Assembly (NCBI GenBank): GCA_902557145.1
Contig: CACDYZ010000003.1
Location: 1 to 64,000 of the forward strand
From: an uncultured Alphaproteobacteria bacterium
GTDB taxonomy: Bacteria; Pseudomonadota; Alphaproteobacteria; HIMB59
Length of the DNA stretch: 64,000 nt
Direction: 5' to 3'
Positions 26,281 to 35,622 of the stretch are shown piece after piece. The notes beneath the pieces are model-generated. The model worked only from the letters and a program-made list of their open reading frames with translations, had not been told where the DNA came from and made no database searches. The position numbers and the translations under genes were made by a program. Each line of letters opens with the position of its first letter. Positions within the stretch are counted from its first letter, which is position 1.

Positions 26281-26782
26281 TTTTATAATTATAATTTTTA
26301 AGTTTTTTTACAAATTGTAATTCTTTAATATCAGCAGAATTTTTTTTTATCTCACTCCAAGAATTAATATATATATTAATCTCACAAAGTGCGCATGTTG
26401 GAAATTTTCCAATATGAGATTTTGTAATATAATTAATTAAATCCATCAAAGCTGGATTGTGTCCTACTATCATTAAATTTTTGTTAATTTTAAATTTTTT
26501 TATCCATTCAATTAAATCGTCAAAATTGAAGGTATACAATTCTCTTTTATAATTAATTTTAATTGAATTTTTAAAGATTTTTTTGCATGTCTCTTGTGTT
26601 CTTTTTGAATTCGATGAAAAAATTGAGATATCTTTAAATTTTAATTTTTTTGAAATATATGTTGACATTACTTGGCAACTATAAACCCCCCTCTGAGATA
26701 ACGCTCTTTCATGATCATCTAATTCTAAATTATTCCATGAAGATTTAGCGTGACGTAATAAAAATAGTTTTTTTTCAACCAT
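26273..26782 (-). CDS. sixA: SixA-type phosphohistidine phosphatase
   Basis: A 169-residue histidine phosphatase superfamily protein. The RHG-type motif is at the start (KLFLLRHAKSSW), and the second catalytic histidine is in NLMIVGHNPALMDLINYI, the SixA pattern. These proteins dephosphorylate phosphohistidine, for example on phosphotransfer proteins; the substrate here is unknown. It is the first gene of the sixA-ppk-phoR run and lies 23 bases from the divergent ppx start. A pairing of sixA-like genes with ppk/ppx is seen in other proteobacteria. Confidence 0.85.
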   Translation of the reverse strand: MVEKKLFLLRHAKSSWNNLELDDHERALSQRGVYSCQVMSTYISKKLKFKDISIFSSNSKRTQETCKKIFKNSIKINYKRELYTFNFDDLIEWIKKFKINKNLMIVGHNPALMDLINYITKSHIGKFPTCALCEINIYINSWSEIKKNSADIKELQFVKKLKNYNYKNE

Positions 26783-26800
26783 CTGTTAAATATATGAAAT
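26783..26800. promoter_or_regulatory. Weak Pho-box-like repeat in the sixA/ppx spacer
   Basis: The 23-base spacer contains CTGTTAA-ATAT-ATGAAAT on the plus strand, matching 13 of 18 positions of the PhoB consensus; read the other way it matches 12 of 18. It touches the sixA start codon and is five bases from the ppx start, which is very close for an activator site. In such AT-rich DNA chance is a real possibility. Confidence 0.25.
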
Positions 26801-26805
26801 AAATT

Positions 26806-28254
26806 ATGTTTAATAAAAAAGATTCTATTGCATTAATAGACATAGGGTCAAATTCAGTTCGATTATGTGTATTTAGAGGTAATATGAGAAGCCCAAATGT
26901 ACTATACAATAAAAAATTTTTTTGTGGGCTGGGTGAATTTATTCCAGAAACACAGTTAATAAGCAAAGAGGCTGAAAAGAAATGTATTAACTCAATAATT
27001 TTTTTTAATTCTATAATTGACGAAATGAAACCTAGCCACTCTGTCGCTTTATGCACAGCAGCTATTCGAAACGCCTCTAACAAAAAAGAAATTACAAATA
27101 AGATACAAAAAGTTTTTAAGGGAAAAGTTATAACTTTATCAGGAAGTCAAGAGGCCACCTATGCTACACTAGGTGTTCGATCTTCAATCCCAAGAGCCAA
27201 TGGAACCATTATTGATATGGGAGGTGGAAGTTTTGAATTAGCACAAATTACACCAGATAAGATTAAAAATATATCCTCTTTTCCTTTGGGTATATTAAAC
27301 TTCACAAAAGAGCATAAAGAGCATAAAAAAATTAACAAAGAAATAAATTCAAAACATAAAAACCAAAAAAACTTCTATTTAATTGGTGGGGCATTTAGGT
27401 CAATTGCAAGATGTTATATTTATTTTAACAAATTGCCCTTTAATGAAATACATAATTTAACTATTTCAAGGAAAAATTTTTATGAACTAAAATCAAAGAT
27501 ACAAAAATTTGGAATCGATGACCTGAAAAAAATTCCAAAAATTTCTGTAAACAGAGTTAAACATATTGATATTGCAATAGAAGTATTGGACAAGGTGTTA
27601 AAATTATCAAACTGCGAGCAATTTATTTATCCAAGGTACGGGATTAGAGAAGGTTTCATTTATGAAAAGCTTTCCAAAAAGCAAAGGCTTTTAGATCCAA
27701 CTGAAATTTCTTTAGAATTAATAGCTAAAAGCAGATGTCGTTTTTTGATATTTAATAAAAAGACATTTGCTTGGATTAAAAATATTTATCTAAAATTTAT
27801 AAGTTTAAAAATATCAAGTAAACAGCTAAGAGTAATAAAACTCTCATGTATCATTTCAGATTTGGGATGGGAGCAAACAGCCAAAATTAGAGCTTCATAT
27901 GCATTAAACCTAATATTAAATATACCCCTAGTAGGAATAGAACAATCAGAAAAAGTATTTATTGCATATTTAGTTTATTTAAGGCACACGAAAAATATCT
28001 TAGACCAGAGGGTTATTGAAAAAGAATTAAGTAGCTATTTATCTTATTTATCAAGTGATGAAAAAAAGTTAGCTTATCAGATCGGGTGTGTATTAAATTT
28101 TTTATACTCTATAACTAAGGGTTCTTCTTTTTTATTAAAACAGCTCGATCTTAAATCTTTAACATTGGCGGAGCAAAAAAAGGTTTCGTCTATTCAAAAA
28201 GTACCAAAATCAGGCAAAACTGAACAACTTTATAGCTTGATTAGGAATTTTTAA
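26806..28254 (+). CDS. ppx: Exopolyphosphatase / pppGpp phosphohydrolase family protein
   Basis: A 482-residue Ppx/GppA enzyme that releases phosphate from the ends of polyphosphate. The actin-like ATPase-fold motifs are seen as IALIDIGSNSVRLCVF (N-terminal), ALCTAAIRNASN and IIDMGGGSFELAQI; the C-terminal helical HD-like domain is also present. A lysine/histidine-rich insertion (KEHKEHKKINKEINSKHK) is a local oddity near residue 165. It is divergent from sixA-ppk, so synthesis and breakdown of polyphosphate are encoded side by side. A GppA role cannot be excluded. Confidence 0.92.
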   Translation: MFNKKDSIALIDIGSNSVRLCVFRGNMRSPNVLYNKKFFCGLGEFIPETQLISKEAEKKCINSIIFFNSIIDEMKPSHSVALCTAAIRNASNKKEITNKIQKVFKGKVITLSGSQEATYATLGVRSSIPRANGTIIDMGGGSFELAQITPDKIKNISSFPLGILNFTKEHKEHKKINKEINSKHKNQKNFYLIGGAFRSIARCYIYFNKLPFNEIHNLTISRKNFYELKSKIQKFGIDDLKKIPKISVNRVKHIDIAIEVLDKVLKLSNCEQFIYPRYGIREGFIYEKLSKKQRLLDPTEISLELIAKSRCRFLIFNKKTFAWIKNIYLKFISLKISSKQLRVIKLSCIISDLGWEQTAKIRASYALNLILNIPLVGIEQSEKVFIAYLVYLRHTKNILDQRVIEKELSSYLSYLSSDEKKLAYQIGCVLNFLYSITKGSSFLLKQLDLKSLTLAEQKKVSSIQKVPKSGKTEQLYSLIRNF

Positions 28255-28268
28255 TATAAAATTTATAA

Positions 28269-30821
28269 ATGCGAGATGTTCTCAAATTAAAAAAAAAATA
28301 TCAGTCTAGTAGAATTGATTTATTCAAAAAATTAGCATCAACTAATGATGGCTTCTATTTTAATAAAAATCATACAGATCTTGTTGATACAGTTGTAAAA
28401 GAAATAGTTAAAGGAATTTATAATATTTATCCAATAGAAGATTTCTCTTTAATCGCTGTAGGTGGGTACGGCAGACATGACTTGTCACCAAAAAGTGATG
28501 TTGACTTACTATTTATTTATAAAAAATCTAATAAAAATATAAGAGATTTTATTACTCAATTAAATAATACACTTTGGGATATTGGATTAGAAGTTGGAAT
28601 ATCTTTCTTAACAATTAAACAGGCATTAATCGATTCTAAGAAAGATACAAAGACAATTACAAAATTTGTTGAGACTCGTTTTATTATTGGTGATGAAATT
28701 CAATATGGTGAGTTTGTTCGGTCCATTAAGATTTTAATTGGAAAACAAAATCCCCTAAAGCTCAGCGAATTAAAGCTTATAGAGTTGGTTGAAAGACATG
28801 ACTATCGAATAGGAATTAAAAGTAATTTAGAGCCGAATATCAAAGAGGGTATTGGGGGTCTTAGAGATATTCATACCATTCTGTGGGTATCGATCTTTAT
28901 GTTTAATATTTATAAATTAGAAGACTTAACGTTTATTAATATCTATACCAAAGAGGAAATTAAAGAATTAAAGAATGCTTGGAAATTTCTCTTAACTATT
29001 CGAGCATTTATTCATTTATTTAACGAAAGCAAAGGCGATGTTTTATCTATTGAAAATCAATTAAAAATTTCAAAAAAACTCTCTTACAAAGATAAAAAGA
29101 AGGAAAAAGGAGTGGAGATTTTTATGAAAGATTTGTTTGTGAATGTTGCAAAGATTAATTCTCTCTTAAGAACCTTTTATTCAAAGCTTCCAGAGGATTT
29201 AATAATCAAAACAATTTATAAAAGAAAACCCACTAAAACTAAATCATTAGAAAAAGAATTTATAATTGAAAAAGGTTTTTTGAATTTAAAAAATAATACC
29301 GCTAAAAACCTTCAACTAAAATGGGCAAACGTCTTTGAAAAATCCTTGGAACATAATTTACTCATTCATCCTCGCTTTTTAAAGACCGTCGAGGAAAAGA
29401 GAAAAGTTTTAAAAAAAACCACAGATAAACAACACCTCCAATCATTTTTAAATATTGTCGTCTCCAAAAAAAATCCTATACAAGCCCTTCATGATTTTAA
29501 TGATACCCAGCTATTTAGCGAAATATTTCCTGAGTTTGGTAGAGTTTGGGGACAAGTGCAGTTTGATATTTATCATCACTACACCACAGATGAACATTTA
29601 TTATTAACACTGCACAACCTAAATGAACTAAGACAAAAATCCTTTTATAATGAAATATATAGCAGGTTATCCTCAAGAGAGGCCCTTCACATCGCTTTAC
29701 TATTTCATGACATCGGAAAGAAGGGGCCGAAGAGTCATTCTGTTTATGGAACAGAGTTAACTAATAAAATTTTAAAAAGACTTCCTGTATCACAAGAAGT
29801 GAAAGAATTAACATTGTGGCTAGTTGAACATCATTTAGTAATGAGCGATACAGCCTTTAAAAATGACACGCAAAGCTCTGAAGCAATTGCTAAATTTACT
29901 TCTATTGCGAACACAGAAGAAAAAATAAATTCATTATTTCTATTTACCTTGTGTGATATTGCTTCTGTTGGGCCAAATATTCTAAATGAATGGAGAATAA
30001 GTTTGCTTCGAAGTTTGTTTTATAATGCAAAAGACTTTCTTCAAAGAGGTTTAGATACAAAAACTTATTCATCCTCTGTTCAAGAATCCTTGAAGAAGTC
30101 TGTATTACAACAATCCGATATAAGCCTAAAAAAATTTATCAACAAGTCAATCAAAGAATTTCCTGCTCCGTTTTGGGAAGCCTTTTCGTCCAGAATGATT
30201 GTAGATATATTTAAAATTTATCAAAAAAATAAAAAAGCAAAAATTATTAACTCAGTAAATTTTTTAAACTATGAAAATAAAGAATATAGTGCGGTTGTCG
30301 TAACGAGTAAAAATAGACCCGGTATATTAAAAGACATTGTCTCTGGGTTTACTCATTCTCAATCAAATATTCTAAGCTCCAGAATAATCTCTTTGAATAA
30401 CAATCAAGTAATTGATGTATTTTGGGTAACGAACTTCTTCAATAAAGGTGTTTTAGATCTCAACGAGCAAAAGCGAACAGCGAAACACGTGATGAGTGCT
30501 CTTGATCAAAAGGATTTTAAACCCTTACAGTCCTTTACCCAAGATCAGCAAAAACTAGCCGTCAATCCTCAAATCACAATTGATAACGAGATGAGCAAGC
30601 AAGTCACTACTTTTCAAATACTATCCGGCGACAGACCGGGCTTGTTAATGGACATTCTAGGAGTGTTTCATGATAAACAAATTAGCGTTCAATCAGCAAA
30701 AATCTCTACTTATGGAGAGAAAGTTTTTGATATTTTTCAATTAACAAATAGTAATAACCAAAAAATAAAAGATACAAAACTGCTTAAATCTATAGAAAAC
30801 AATCTGATTTCTATTCTTTAG
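28269..30821 (+). CDS. glnD: Bifunctional uridylyltransferase/uridylyl-removing enzyme GlnD
   Basis: Nitrogen sensor that uridylylates PII proteins when glutamine is low and removes UMP when it is high. The 850 residues contain the nucleotidyltransferase motif GGYGRHDLSPKSDVDLLF (about 68-85), the GlnD-specific region PNIKEGIGGLRDIH, an HD phosphohydrolase domain (LLFHDIGKKGPKSHS, near 475) and two C-terminal ACT domains (VVVTSKNRPGILKDI and FQILSGDRPGLLMDI). All parts are present, so both activities are expected. It lies 14 bases after ppx. Confidence 0.96.
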   Translation: MRDVLKLKKKYQSSRIDLFKKLASTNDGFYFNKNHTDLVDTVVKEIVKGIYNIYPIEDFSLIAVGGYGRHDLSPKSDVDLLFIYKKSNKNIRDFITQLNNTLWDIGLEVGISFLTIKQALIDSKKDTKTITKFVETRFIIGDEIQYGEFVRSIKILIGKQNPLKLSELKLIELVERHDYRIGIKSNLEPNIKEGIGGLRDIHTILWVSIFMFNIYKLEDLTFINIYTKEEIKELKNAWKFLLTIRAFIHLFNESKGDVLSIENQLKISKKLSYKDKKKEKGVEIFMKDLFVNVAKINSLLRTFYSKLPEDLIIKTIYKRKPTKTKSLEKEFIIEKGFLNLKNNTAKNLQLKWANVFEKSLEHNLLIHPRFLKTVEEKRKVLKKTTDKQHLQSFLNIVVSKKNPIQALHDFNDTQLFSEIFPEFGRVWGQVQFDIYHHYTTDEHLLLTLHNLNELRQKSFYNEIYSRLSSREALHIALLFHDIGKKGPKSHSVYGTELTNKILKRLPVSQEVKELTLWLVEHHLVMSDTAFKNDTQSSEAIAKFTSIANTEEKINSLFLFTLCDIASVGPNILNEWRISLLRSLFYNAKDFLQRGLDTKTYSSSVQESLKKSVLQQSDISLKKFINKSIKEFPAPFWEAFSSRMIVDIFKIYQKNKKAKIINSVNFLNYENKEYSAVVVTSKNRPGILKDIVSGFTHSQSNILSSRIISLNNNQVIDVFWVTNFFNKGVLDLNEQKRTAKHVMSALDQKDFKPLQSFTQDQQKLAVNPQITIDNEMSKQVTTFQILSGDRPGLLMDILGVFHDKQISVQSAKISTYGEKVFDIFQLTNSNNQKIKDTKLLKSIENNLISIL

Positions 30822-30893
30822 ATATTTATGAATCAACTGAAGTCACTCGATCTTATTAGATAATTCTGATATCAATTTTATTAACATTAAAAA

Positions 30894-31898
30894 ATGACTA
30901 GTTTCCAAAAAAGAGTTTTTTCTGGCGTTCAACCAACAGGGACGCTGCACTTAGGTAATTACCTGGGTGCTATAAAAAACTTTGTGGAACTTCAAAAAGA
31001 ATTTGAATGTATTTATTGTGTGGTGGACCAACACGCAATCACCGTTGAGCAAAATCCAAAGGAGCTTCGCTCGAACACTCTAGAAGTATTAGCATCGTTT
31101 ATTGCTGCAGGAGTGGATTACAAAAAACAAATTATATTTCAACAATCAAGTGTAGCAGAGCACTCTCAACTCGCTTGGGTGTTTAATTGTGTCAGTCGTA
31201 TTGGTTGGCTGAATAGAATGACACAGTTTAAAGATAAGGCAGGAAAAAATAGAGAAAACGTAAGTGTTGGGTTAATGGTTTACCCTAATTTAATGGCAGC
31301 TGATATTCTTGCATATCTTGCAACGCATGTTCCAGTTGGTGATGATCAAAAACAACATTTAGAATTATCAAGAGATATTGCACAAAAGTTTAATAATGAT
31401 TTTAATGTCGATTTCTTTCCCCTGCCGGAACCATTAATCTATGGCAATGCTACGAGGGTGATGAGTCTACGGGATGGAACTAAAAAAATGTCAAAGTCTG
31501 ATGCTTCCGAGCTTTCCAGAATTTTATTAACTGATAGCGATGATGATATCAGCTCTAAGATAAGAAAAGCGAAGTCTGACTCAGACCTTATTCCAGAAGA
31601 TAAAGACCAATTACAAAATAAACCTGAATGTTTAAACTTAATAAATATTCTGTCTGCTTGTTTGGACCAAAGTATTGAAAAAACTTTAGCGGGCTATGCG
31701 GGTAAAGAGTACTCAAAATTAAAAAACGATCTTGCGGACACTTTAATTCAAGTTGTTGGTCCCGTGAGGAAAGAGATACTCAATCTTCTCGATAACAAGG
31801 ATGAGCTAAATAAGATTTTGCAGGTGGGGAGTGAAAAAGCATCCACAATCGCAGGCCCTATTATCAAGGAAGTCTATAAGATAGTCGGTTTTAGATAA
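30894..31898 (+). CDS. trpS: Tryptophanyl-tRNA synthetase
   Basis: Class I synthetase charging tRNA-Trp. The 334 residues carry the HIGH-like motif ([11 protein letters not shown], about 17-27), [15 protein letters not shown] and the KMSKS loop ([11 protein letters not shown], near 200). Length is that of bacterial TrpS. It is 72 bases after glnD in a spacer without a clear terminator. Confidence 0.97.
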   Translation: MTSFQKRVFSGVQPTGTLHLGNYLGAIKNFVELQKEFECIYCVVDQHAITVEQNPKELRSNTLEVLASFIAAGVDYKKQIIFQQSSVAEHSQLAWVFNCVSRIGWLNRMTQFKDKAGKNRENVSVGLMVYPNLMAADILAYLATHVPVGDDQKQHLELSRDIAQKFNNDFNVDFFPLPEPLIYGNATRVMSLRDGTKKMSKSDASELSRILLTDSDDDISSKIRKAKSDSDLIPEDKDQLQNKPECLNLINILSACLDQSIEKTLAGYAGKEYSKLKNDLADTLIQVVGPVRKEILNLLDNKDELNKILQVGSEKASTIAGPIIKEVYKIVGFR

Positions 31899-31943
31899 AC
31901 ACTTAGGCTTGAATTTTCCAATTTTATAGACATATTATTAGCA

Positions 31944-32501
31944 ATGTTTGTACAAACTGAACCGACACCAAACCCAGCAACCTTAAAGTTTTTGCCAGGG
32001 AAAGAGGTGATGACAGATGGAACAATGTTCTATCAAAATCAAGAATCTGCCTCTAACTCTCCATTAGCAATGAACTTATTCAATATTAAAGGTGTGGAGG
32101 GAGTTTTTTTTGGATCGGATTTTATCACTATCACTAAGGGCAATGATAATGATTGGACTCTTATGAAGCCTGCTATCTTAGGCTGTATCATTGAGCACTT
32201 TACAATGAACAAACCTGTCATTTCAGAAAACACAGCATCAACGGAGCATGTCATTGATGAAAACGACAGTGACGTTGTAAAGAAAATTAAAGAACTTCTT
32301 GATAGTAAGGTAAGGCCCGCTGTTGCGATGGACGGTGGAGATATAATTTTCGACAAATATAATGAAGGAATAGTTTTCCTTCAAATGCAAGGAGCCTGTC
32401 AGGGATGTCCTAGCTCTACGGCTACTTTAAAAATGGGAATTGAGAATATGCTAAAGCATTATATTCCTGAAGTCCGTGAAGTACGACCCGTTGAAGCCTA
32501 G
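31944..32501 (+). CDS. NifU/NfuA-type iron-sulfur carrier
   Basis: A 185-residue protein with an N-terminal Nfu_N domain (FVQTEPTPNPATLKFLPG) and a C-terminal NifU-like domain with the cluster motif CQGCPSS and the preceding VRPAVAMDGGDI stretch. Such alphaproteobacterial proteins carry Fe-S clusters to target enzymes. The two cysteines would bind a 4Fe-4S cluster between two subunits. It follows trpS and is overlapped at its 3' end by the Bax-like gene. Confidence 0.93.
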   Translation: MFVQTEPTPNPATLKFLPGKEVMTDGTMFYQNQESASNSPLAMNLFNIKGVEGVFFGSDFITITKGNDNDWTLMKPAILGCIIEHFTMNKPVISENTASTEHVIDENDSDVVKKIKELLDSKVRPAVAMDGGDIIFDKYNEGIVFLQMQGACQGCPSSTATLKMGIENMLKHYIPEVREVRPVEA

Positions 32502-33327
32502 TTTTTTTATTTTTTTTTTTGGATTTTTTATAAATTCTTTTCTTAACGCAGGAGAATTTGATAGTTGGGTAGATTTAAATAAATATTACAAAAAAAATAA
32601 TTTTATGCCTGAGAGTTTAACTGAAAAGAACATCGATCACCTTCCCATCATATCTGAATTGCCCAAAGATTTTTCAGACATTCAAGATGTCCCAACAAAG
32701 AAAAAATTATTTTACCTCGTCACACTTCCTATAATTTACAAAACCAATATTTTAATCATGCAAGAAAGAAGAATGGTTGTGAATATAGAAAAAAAGTTTG
32801 CTAGAAAAGAATTAAATGAAAACGAAACCAATGAGGTGATCAGACTATCTAAAAAGTATAAGTTAGATTACAGCGAGATTAACAAAAAATTATTTAAAAA
32901 ACTTAAACAACGCATAAACATTATTCCTATCTCCCTTGCTCTAGGGCAGGCGATTATTGAGAGTGGTTGGGGTCAGTCAAGATTTGCCAGTGAAGGAAAC
33001 GCTCTTTACGGCCAATGGACAACCCGTGAGGATAGAGGAATTATTCCCCAAGACAGAGATGAGGATAAAACTCATGCCGTTTTAAAATTTAATAATTTAT
33101 CTGAGAGCGTTGAAGCTTATATGTTTAATATAAACACACACCCTGCGTATTATAATTTTCGAGTCGTGAGGCATATTGATGAGCGGCTCAAATATACAGA
33201 TCCCATCAGTATGAAGGTGAAATATTTAGCGGCTTACGCTGAAATAGGCGATAAATATGTTGATCAATTAGAACTCATTATTGCTTCAAATAAACTTCAA
33301 GATTTTGATCGGTTCAAAATTAATTAA
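32476..33327 (+). CDS. Secreted Bax/FlgJ-like glucosaminidase
   Basis: A peptidoglycan hydrolase-like protein of 283 residues. After a hydrophobic N-terminal signal (PSFFIFFFGFFINSFLNAG) comes the glucosaminidase domain with LGQAIIESGWGQSRFASEGNALYGQW, the motif with the catalytic glutamate seen in E. coli Bax and FlgJ, and a C-terminal YLAAYAEIGDKYVDQLE. The track starts at GTG (32476), overlapping nfu; a TTG at 32491 lies closer to the signal peptide. Probably trims peptidoglycan in the periplasm. Confidence 0.85.
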   Translation: MKYDPLKPSFFIFFFGFFINSFLNAGEFDSWVDLNKYYKKNNFMPESLTEKNIDHLPIISELPKDFSDIQDVPTKKKLFYLVTLPIIYKTNILIMQERRMVVNIEKKFARKELNENETNEVIRLSKKYKLDYSEINKKLFKKLKQRINIIPISLALGQAIIESGWGQSRFASEGNALYGQWTTREDRGIIPQDRDEDKTHAVLKFNNLSESVEAYMFNINTHPAYYNFRVVRHIDERLKYTDPISMKVKYLAAYAEIGDKYVDQLELIIASNKLQDFDRFKIN

Positions 33328-34321
33328 TTAAATACTGATAACCAAACCAAAAAATACCATTATTAACTTTTGTACAATTAAATCTTAATCTTCCTTTTAC
33401 AGGAAGTCTGTTGAGCTCAATTAATAATTTACTACTAAGGTTTGTTGTTGTTTGATTAAAAGAGCCTTGAAAATCACTGATGAAACAATTGATGTTCGAT
33501 GCGTCTTCTTGAAAGTCTAAAACATATCTTGTAATTGGTTCTATTTGATAAGGATTGCTTGGTTGAATGTCTACGTTATTGAAAGGTAAAACACTGGACG
33601 CATCTTTGATACGATCAATAGATCCATAGTTTTCATTGAGAGGAAATCTAGGAATAAAATACTTTTGATTAATCGAAAAGGCTCCTGAGTGTTGACCAAA
33701 GGCAGCATCAAAATATTGCGACACAACGTTTTGTGCTGTGGAGCTGTTCTCACCAAAAGGATAAGCAAATAAATTAGGAGTAATACCTAAGTTCTCCAAA
33801 ATAAGCTTTTGAGATTTTTCTATTTCGTTCGCTATTTCTAATTCATTAAGAGTGGGTAGACTGGAATGAGAGTGTGTGTGATTTTGAATATCAACACCTC
33901 TATTTAATGCGTCTTTGAGTTGGCCCCAAGACATATAATTTTGCCCACCAATATTTTCTGTATTTAAAAATAAAGTTACGGGTACTTCAAATTTTTCAAA
34001 AACAGGTAAGCCCACTTCATAAAATGATAAGTATGCATCATCGATTGTTATGGAAATAGATTTTTCTTGTAATTTATCTGGAAACAAAAGATCTTTTACT
34101 AAAATGAATTTAAATCCTTGATCCTTTAAATATGTTAAATGACTAACTAATTGTTCTTCTCGAATATTTGTTGAGGGGTACTTAATTTCATCAAAACGGT
34201 GATACATTAAAATGTTATTTGGAATTGTATCATTTACACTTGTTGCATAGGATGTATTTACTGGAATTACAAAATTAAATATAAAAATGACTAATAAAAT
34301 GAAAAATTTTGAGATCGGCAT
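33320..34321 (-). CDS. Secreted polysaccharide deacetylase family protein
   Basis: NodB-homology deacetylase. The domain shows NILMYHRF near the start, SITIDDAYLSFYEVG (the Asp pair) and QNHTHSHSSLP (the metal-binding His motif) followed by FAYPFGENSS. The ORF track extends the protein by 81 residues at the N-terminus, but a signal peptide begins at MPISKFFILLVIFIFNF (34321), so I use that start (333 residues). Even so its start overlaps the 5' end of tsaB on the other strand by 23-35 bases. The C-terminal 100 residues form an unrecognised domain. The substrate is unknown. Confidence 0.82.
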   Translation of the reverse strand: MPISKFFILLVIFIFNFVIPVNTSYATSVNDTIPNNILMYHRFDEIKYPSTNIREEQLVSHLTYLKDQGFKFILVKDLLFPDKLQEKSISITIDDAYLSFYEVGLPVFEKFEVPVTLFLNTENIGGQNYMSWGQLKDALNRGVDIQNHTHSHSSLPTLNELEIANEIEKSQKLILENLGITPNLFAYPFGENSSTAQNVVSQYFDAAFGQHSGAFSINQKYFIPRFPLNENYGSIDRIKDASSVLPFNNVDIQPSNPYQIEPITRYVLDFQEDASNINCFISDFQGSFNQTTTNLSSKLLIELNRLPVKGRLRFNCTKVNNGIFWFGYQYLIN

Positions 34322-34940
34322 CGATAGTTCTTTATCATACTGTTCTATTACTTTATTTAAAAATGAAAAAATTATTTGGGATAAAACAGTAAAAAGTGAG
34401 TTTGGACATGAAAAAATTTTGTCTAAATTGTTGGCCGACTTAGTAAAAAAAACAAAAATAAAGGCTGAATTCATTAAAAAGTTACACCTCAACAAAGGGC
34501 CAGCGCGCTTTACTGCAATACGAAATTGCCATTCGCTCATGAAAGGCTTTTTTATAAGCCACAAGGTTGAAATAGTGAGCTACTCTATTTTTGAGCATTT
34601 CTTTTTGGGACTTAAAAAGAAACCCACTAAAAGTATCTTGTGTTTAGTAGATACAAATAGAAGAGATTTAGCTATTCAAAAAATTGATACATCTGGCAAG
34701 TTAGTTGGCAAGACAAAGACTTTAAAGATTAATTCAGATCTTATTGAATTATTGAGTCAAGATTATTACCTAATAGGAAATGGGACAGAGAAGCTGAAAG
34801 ATGTTTCTGAATTTAAATTTATTAAAAGTAAAACTTTGTCTGTAACAAAATTAAAATCAAATTATTTTGTGAACAAATATTATAAAAAAAAATCTAATTA
34901 TAAGTTTCCTAAAATTATTTATCCGTACTCTCCTATATAA
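34287..34940 (+). CDS. tsaB: tRNA threonylcarbamoyladenosine biosynthesis protein TsaB
   Basis: A 217-residue ASKHA-fold protein. The N-terminus FEIGIDSSLSYCSITLF and the loop HLNKGPARFTAIRNCHSLMKGF match TsaB, which partners TsaD and TsaE in making t6A37 in tRNAs. It is strongly diverged: the usual GPGSFTGLR appears as GPARFTAIR, and the protein is lysine-rich. Start at 34287 or the second ATG at 34299; both lie inside the 5' end of the divergent deacetylase gene. Its common partner rimI is elsewhere in the window. Confidence 0.8.
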   Translation: MTNKMKNFEIGIDSSLSYCSITLFKNEKIIWDKTVKSEFGHEKILSKLLADLVKKTKIKAEFIKKLHLNKGPARFTAIRNCHSLMKGFFISHKVEIVSYSIFEHFFLGLKKKPTKSILCLVDTNRRDLAIQKIDTSGKLVGKTKTLKINSDLIELLSQDYYLIGNGTEKLKDVSEFKFIKSKTLSVTKLKSNYFVNKYYKKKSNYKFPKIIYPYSPI

Positions 34941-34944
34941 AAGA

Positions 34945-35409
34945 TTAGAAGTTTAAAAAAGAGTATTTTCTTTCCATGTACTTTTGATGGTAGTCTTCCG
35001 CTGGACAATAGTTTTTAACAGGCTCTATAACTGTTGTGATTTTTTGATTAAATTTGCTTTCATTTAATTTGTCTGTGATCTGTTTAGCTACCTCTAATTG
35101 GGTATCGTCGTAGTAAGCTATAACTGAGCGGTATTGAGAGCCTCGATCTGGCCCTTGTTGATTTAAAGTTGTCGGATCATGGATTTGGTAGAAAAACTCC
35201 ACTAAGTTTTTGTATGAGATTTTTTCTTCATCAAAAGTTAAAAAAACAACTTCAGCATGGTTTGTATTGCCGGTACAAACTTCTTCATATGTAGTTTTAT
35301 CTGTTAAACCTTGAGAATAGCCAACTTGGGTTTCAATGACTCCTTTGATCTCAGAGAATTTTTTTTCTGGTCCCCAAAAACATCCTGCTCCAAATAAAGC
35401 TTTAGACAT
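34945..35409 (-). CDS. msrA: Peptide methionine sulfoxide reductase MsrA
   Basis: Repairs methionine-S-sulfoxide in proteins. The 154 residues start with the active-site motif ALFGAGCFWG (catalytic Cys at about 10) and contain the family stretches TQVGYSQG, TYEEVCTGNTNHAEVV and QYRSVIAYYDD, and end with a YHQKYMER-type C-terminus. It converges on tsaB with four bases between the genes and its start overlaps the upstream TIGR03643 gene by eight bases. Confidence 0.96.
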   Translation of the reverse strand: MSKALFGAGCFWGPEKKFSEIKGVIETQVGYSQGLTDKTTYEEVCTGNTNHAEVVFLTFDEEKISYKNLVEFFYQIHDPTTLNQQGPDRGSQYRSVIAYYDDTQLEVAKQITDKLNESKFNQKITTVIEPVKNYCPAEDYHQKYMERKYSFLNF

Positions 35410-35620
35410 TTATTTTACCTTTGAGCTGGGTTCTTTGTGCACTTCTTTGATGAATTCGTTTTCTCCAAATTTCATAACTTTTTCGTTTTATATTATTTTT
35501 CATAATTTTTTTTACATCCCCCTCATTAATTTCATAAATTTTTGTTATATGACTAAAATCAGTTTGATCATCCCATGCCATTTGAATAATGTCACCAATC
35601 TGAGTTTGATTAAATTTCAT
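35402..35620 (-). CDS. Small conserved protein, TIGR03643/DUF2805 family
   Basis: A 72-residue protein recognisable as the TIGR03643 type by MAWDDQTDFSHITKIYEINEGDVKKIMKNNIKRKSYEIWRKRIHQR, which looks like a small helix-turn-helix with a basic C-terminal segment. The family function is unknown. It overlaps msrA and follows the SMP-30 gene by two bases, so the three form one minus-strand unit. Confidence 0.85.
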   Translation of the reverse strand: MKFNQTQIGDIIQMAWDDQTDFSHITKIYEINEGDVKKIMKNNIKRKSYEIWRKRIHQRSAQRTQLKGKINV

Positions 35621-35622
35621 AT

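Noticed and set aside
26775-27083. Minus-strand ORF of 102 residues opposite ppx
   Set aside because: It overlaps the conserved ppx N-terminus (IDIGSNSVRL) in full and the sixA start; no family features. Shadow frame.
27305-27360. Lys/His-rich repeat-like stretch in ppx
   Set aside because: A low-complexity insertion of AAAGAGCAT-like units within an intact frame; not a mobile or regulatory repeat.
32039-32356. Minus-strand ORF of 105 residues inside the nfu gene
   Set aside because: Covers the conserved Nfu domains on the opposite strand; no support as a gene.
34322-34564. N-terminal extension of the polysaccharide deacetylase in the ORF track
   Set aside because: It is antisense to tsaB and lies before a clear signal peptide; the true start is more likely at 34321.
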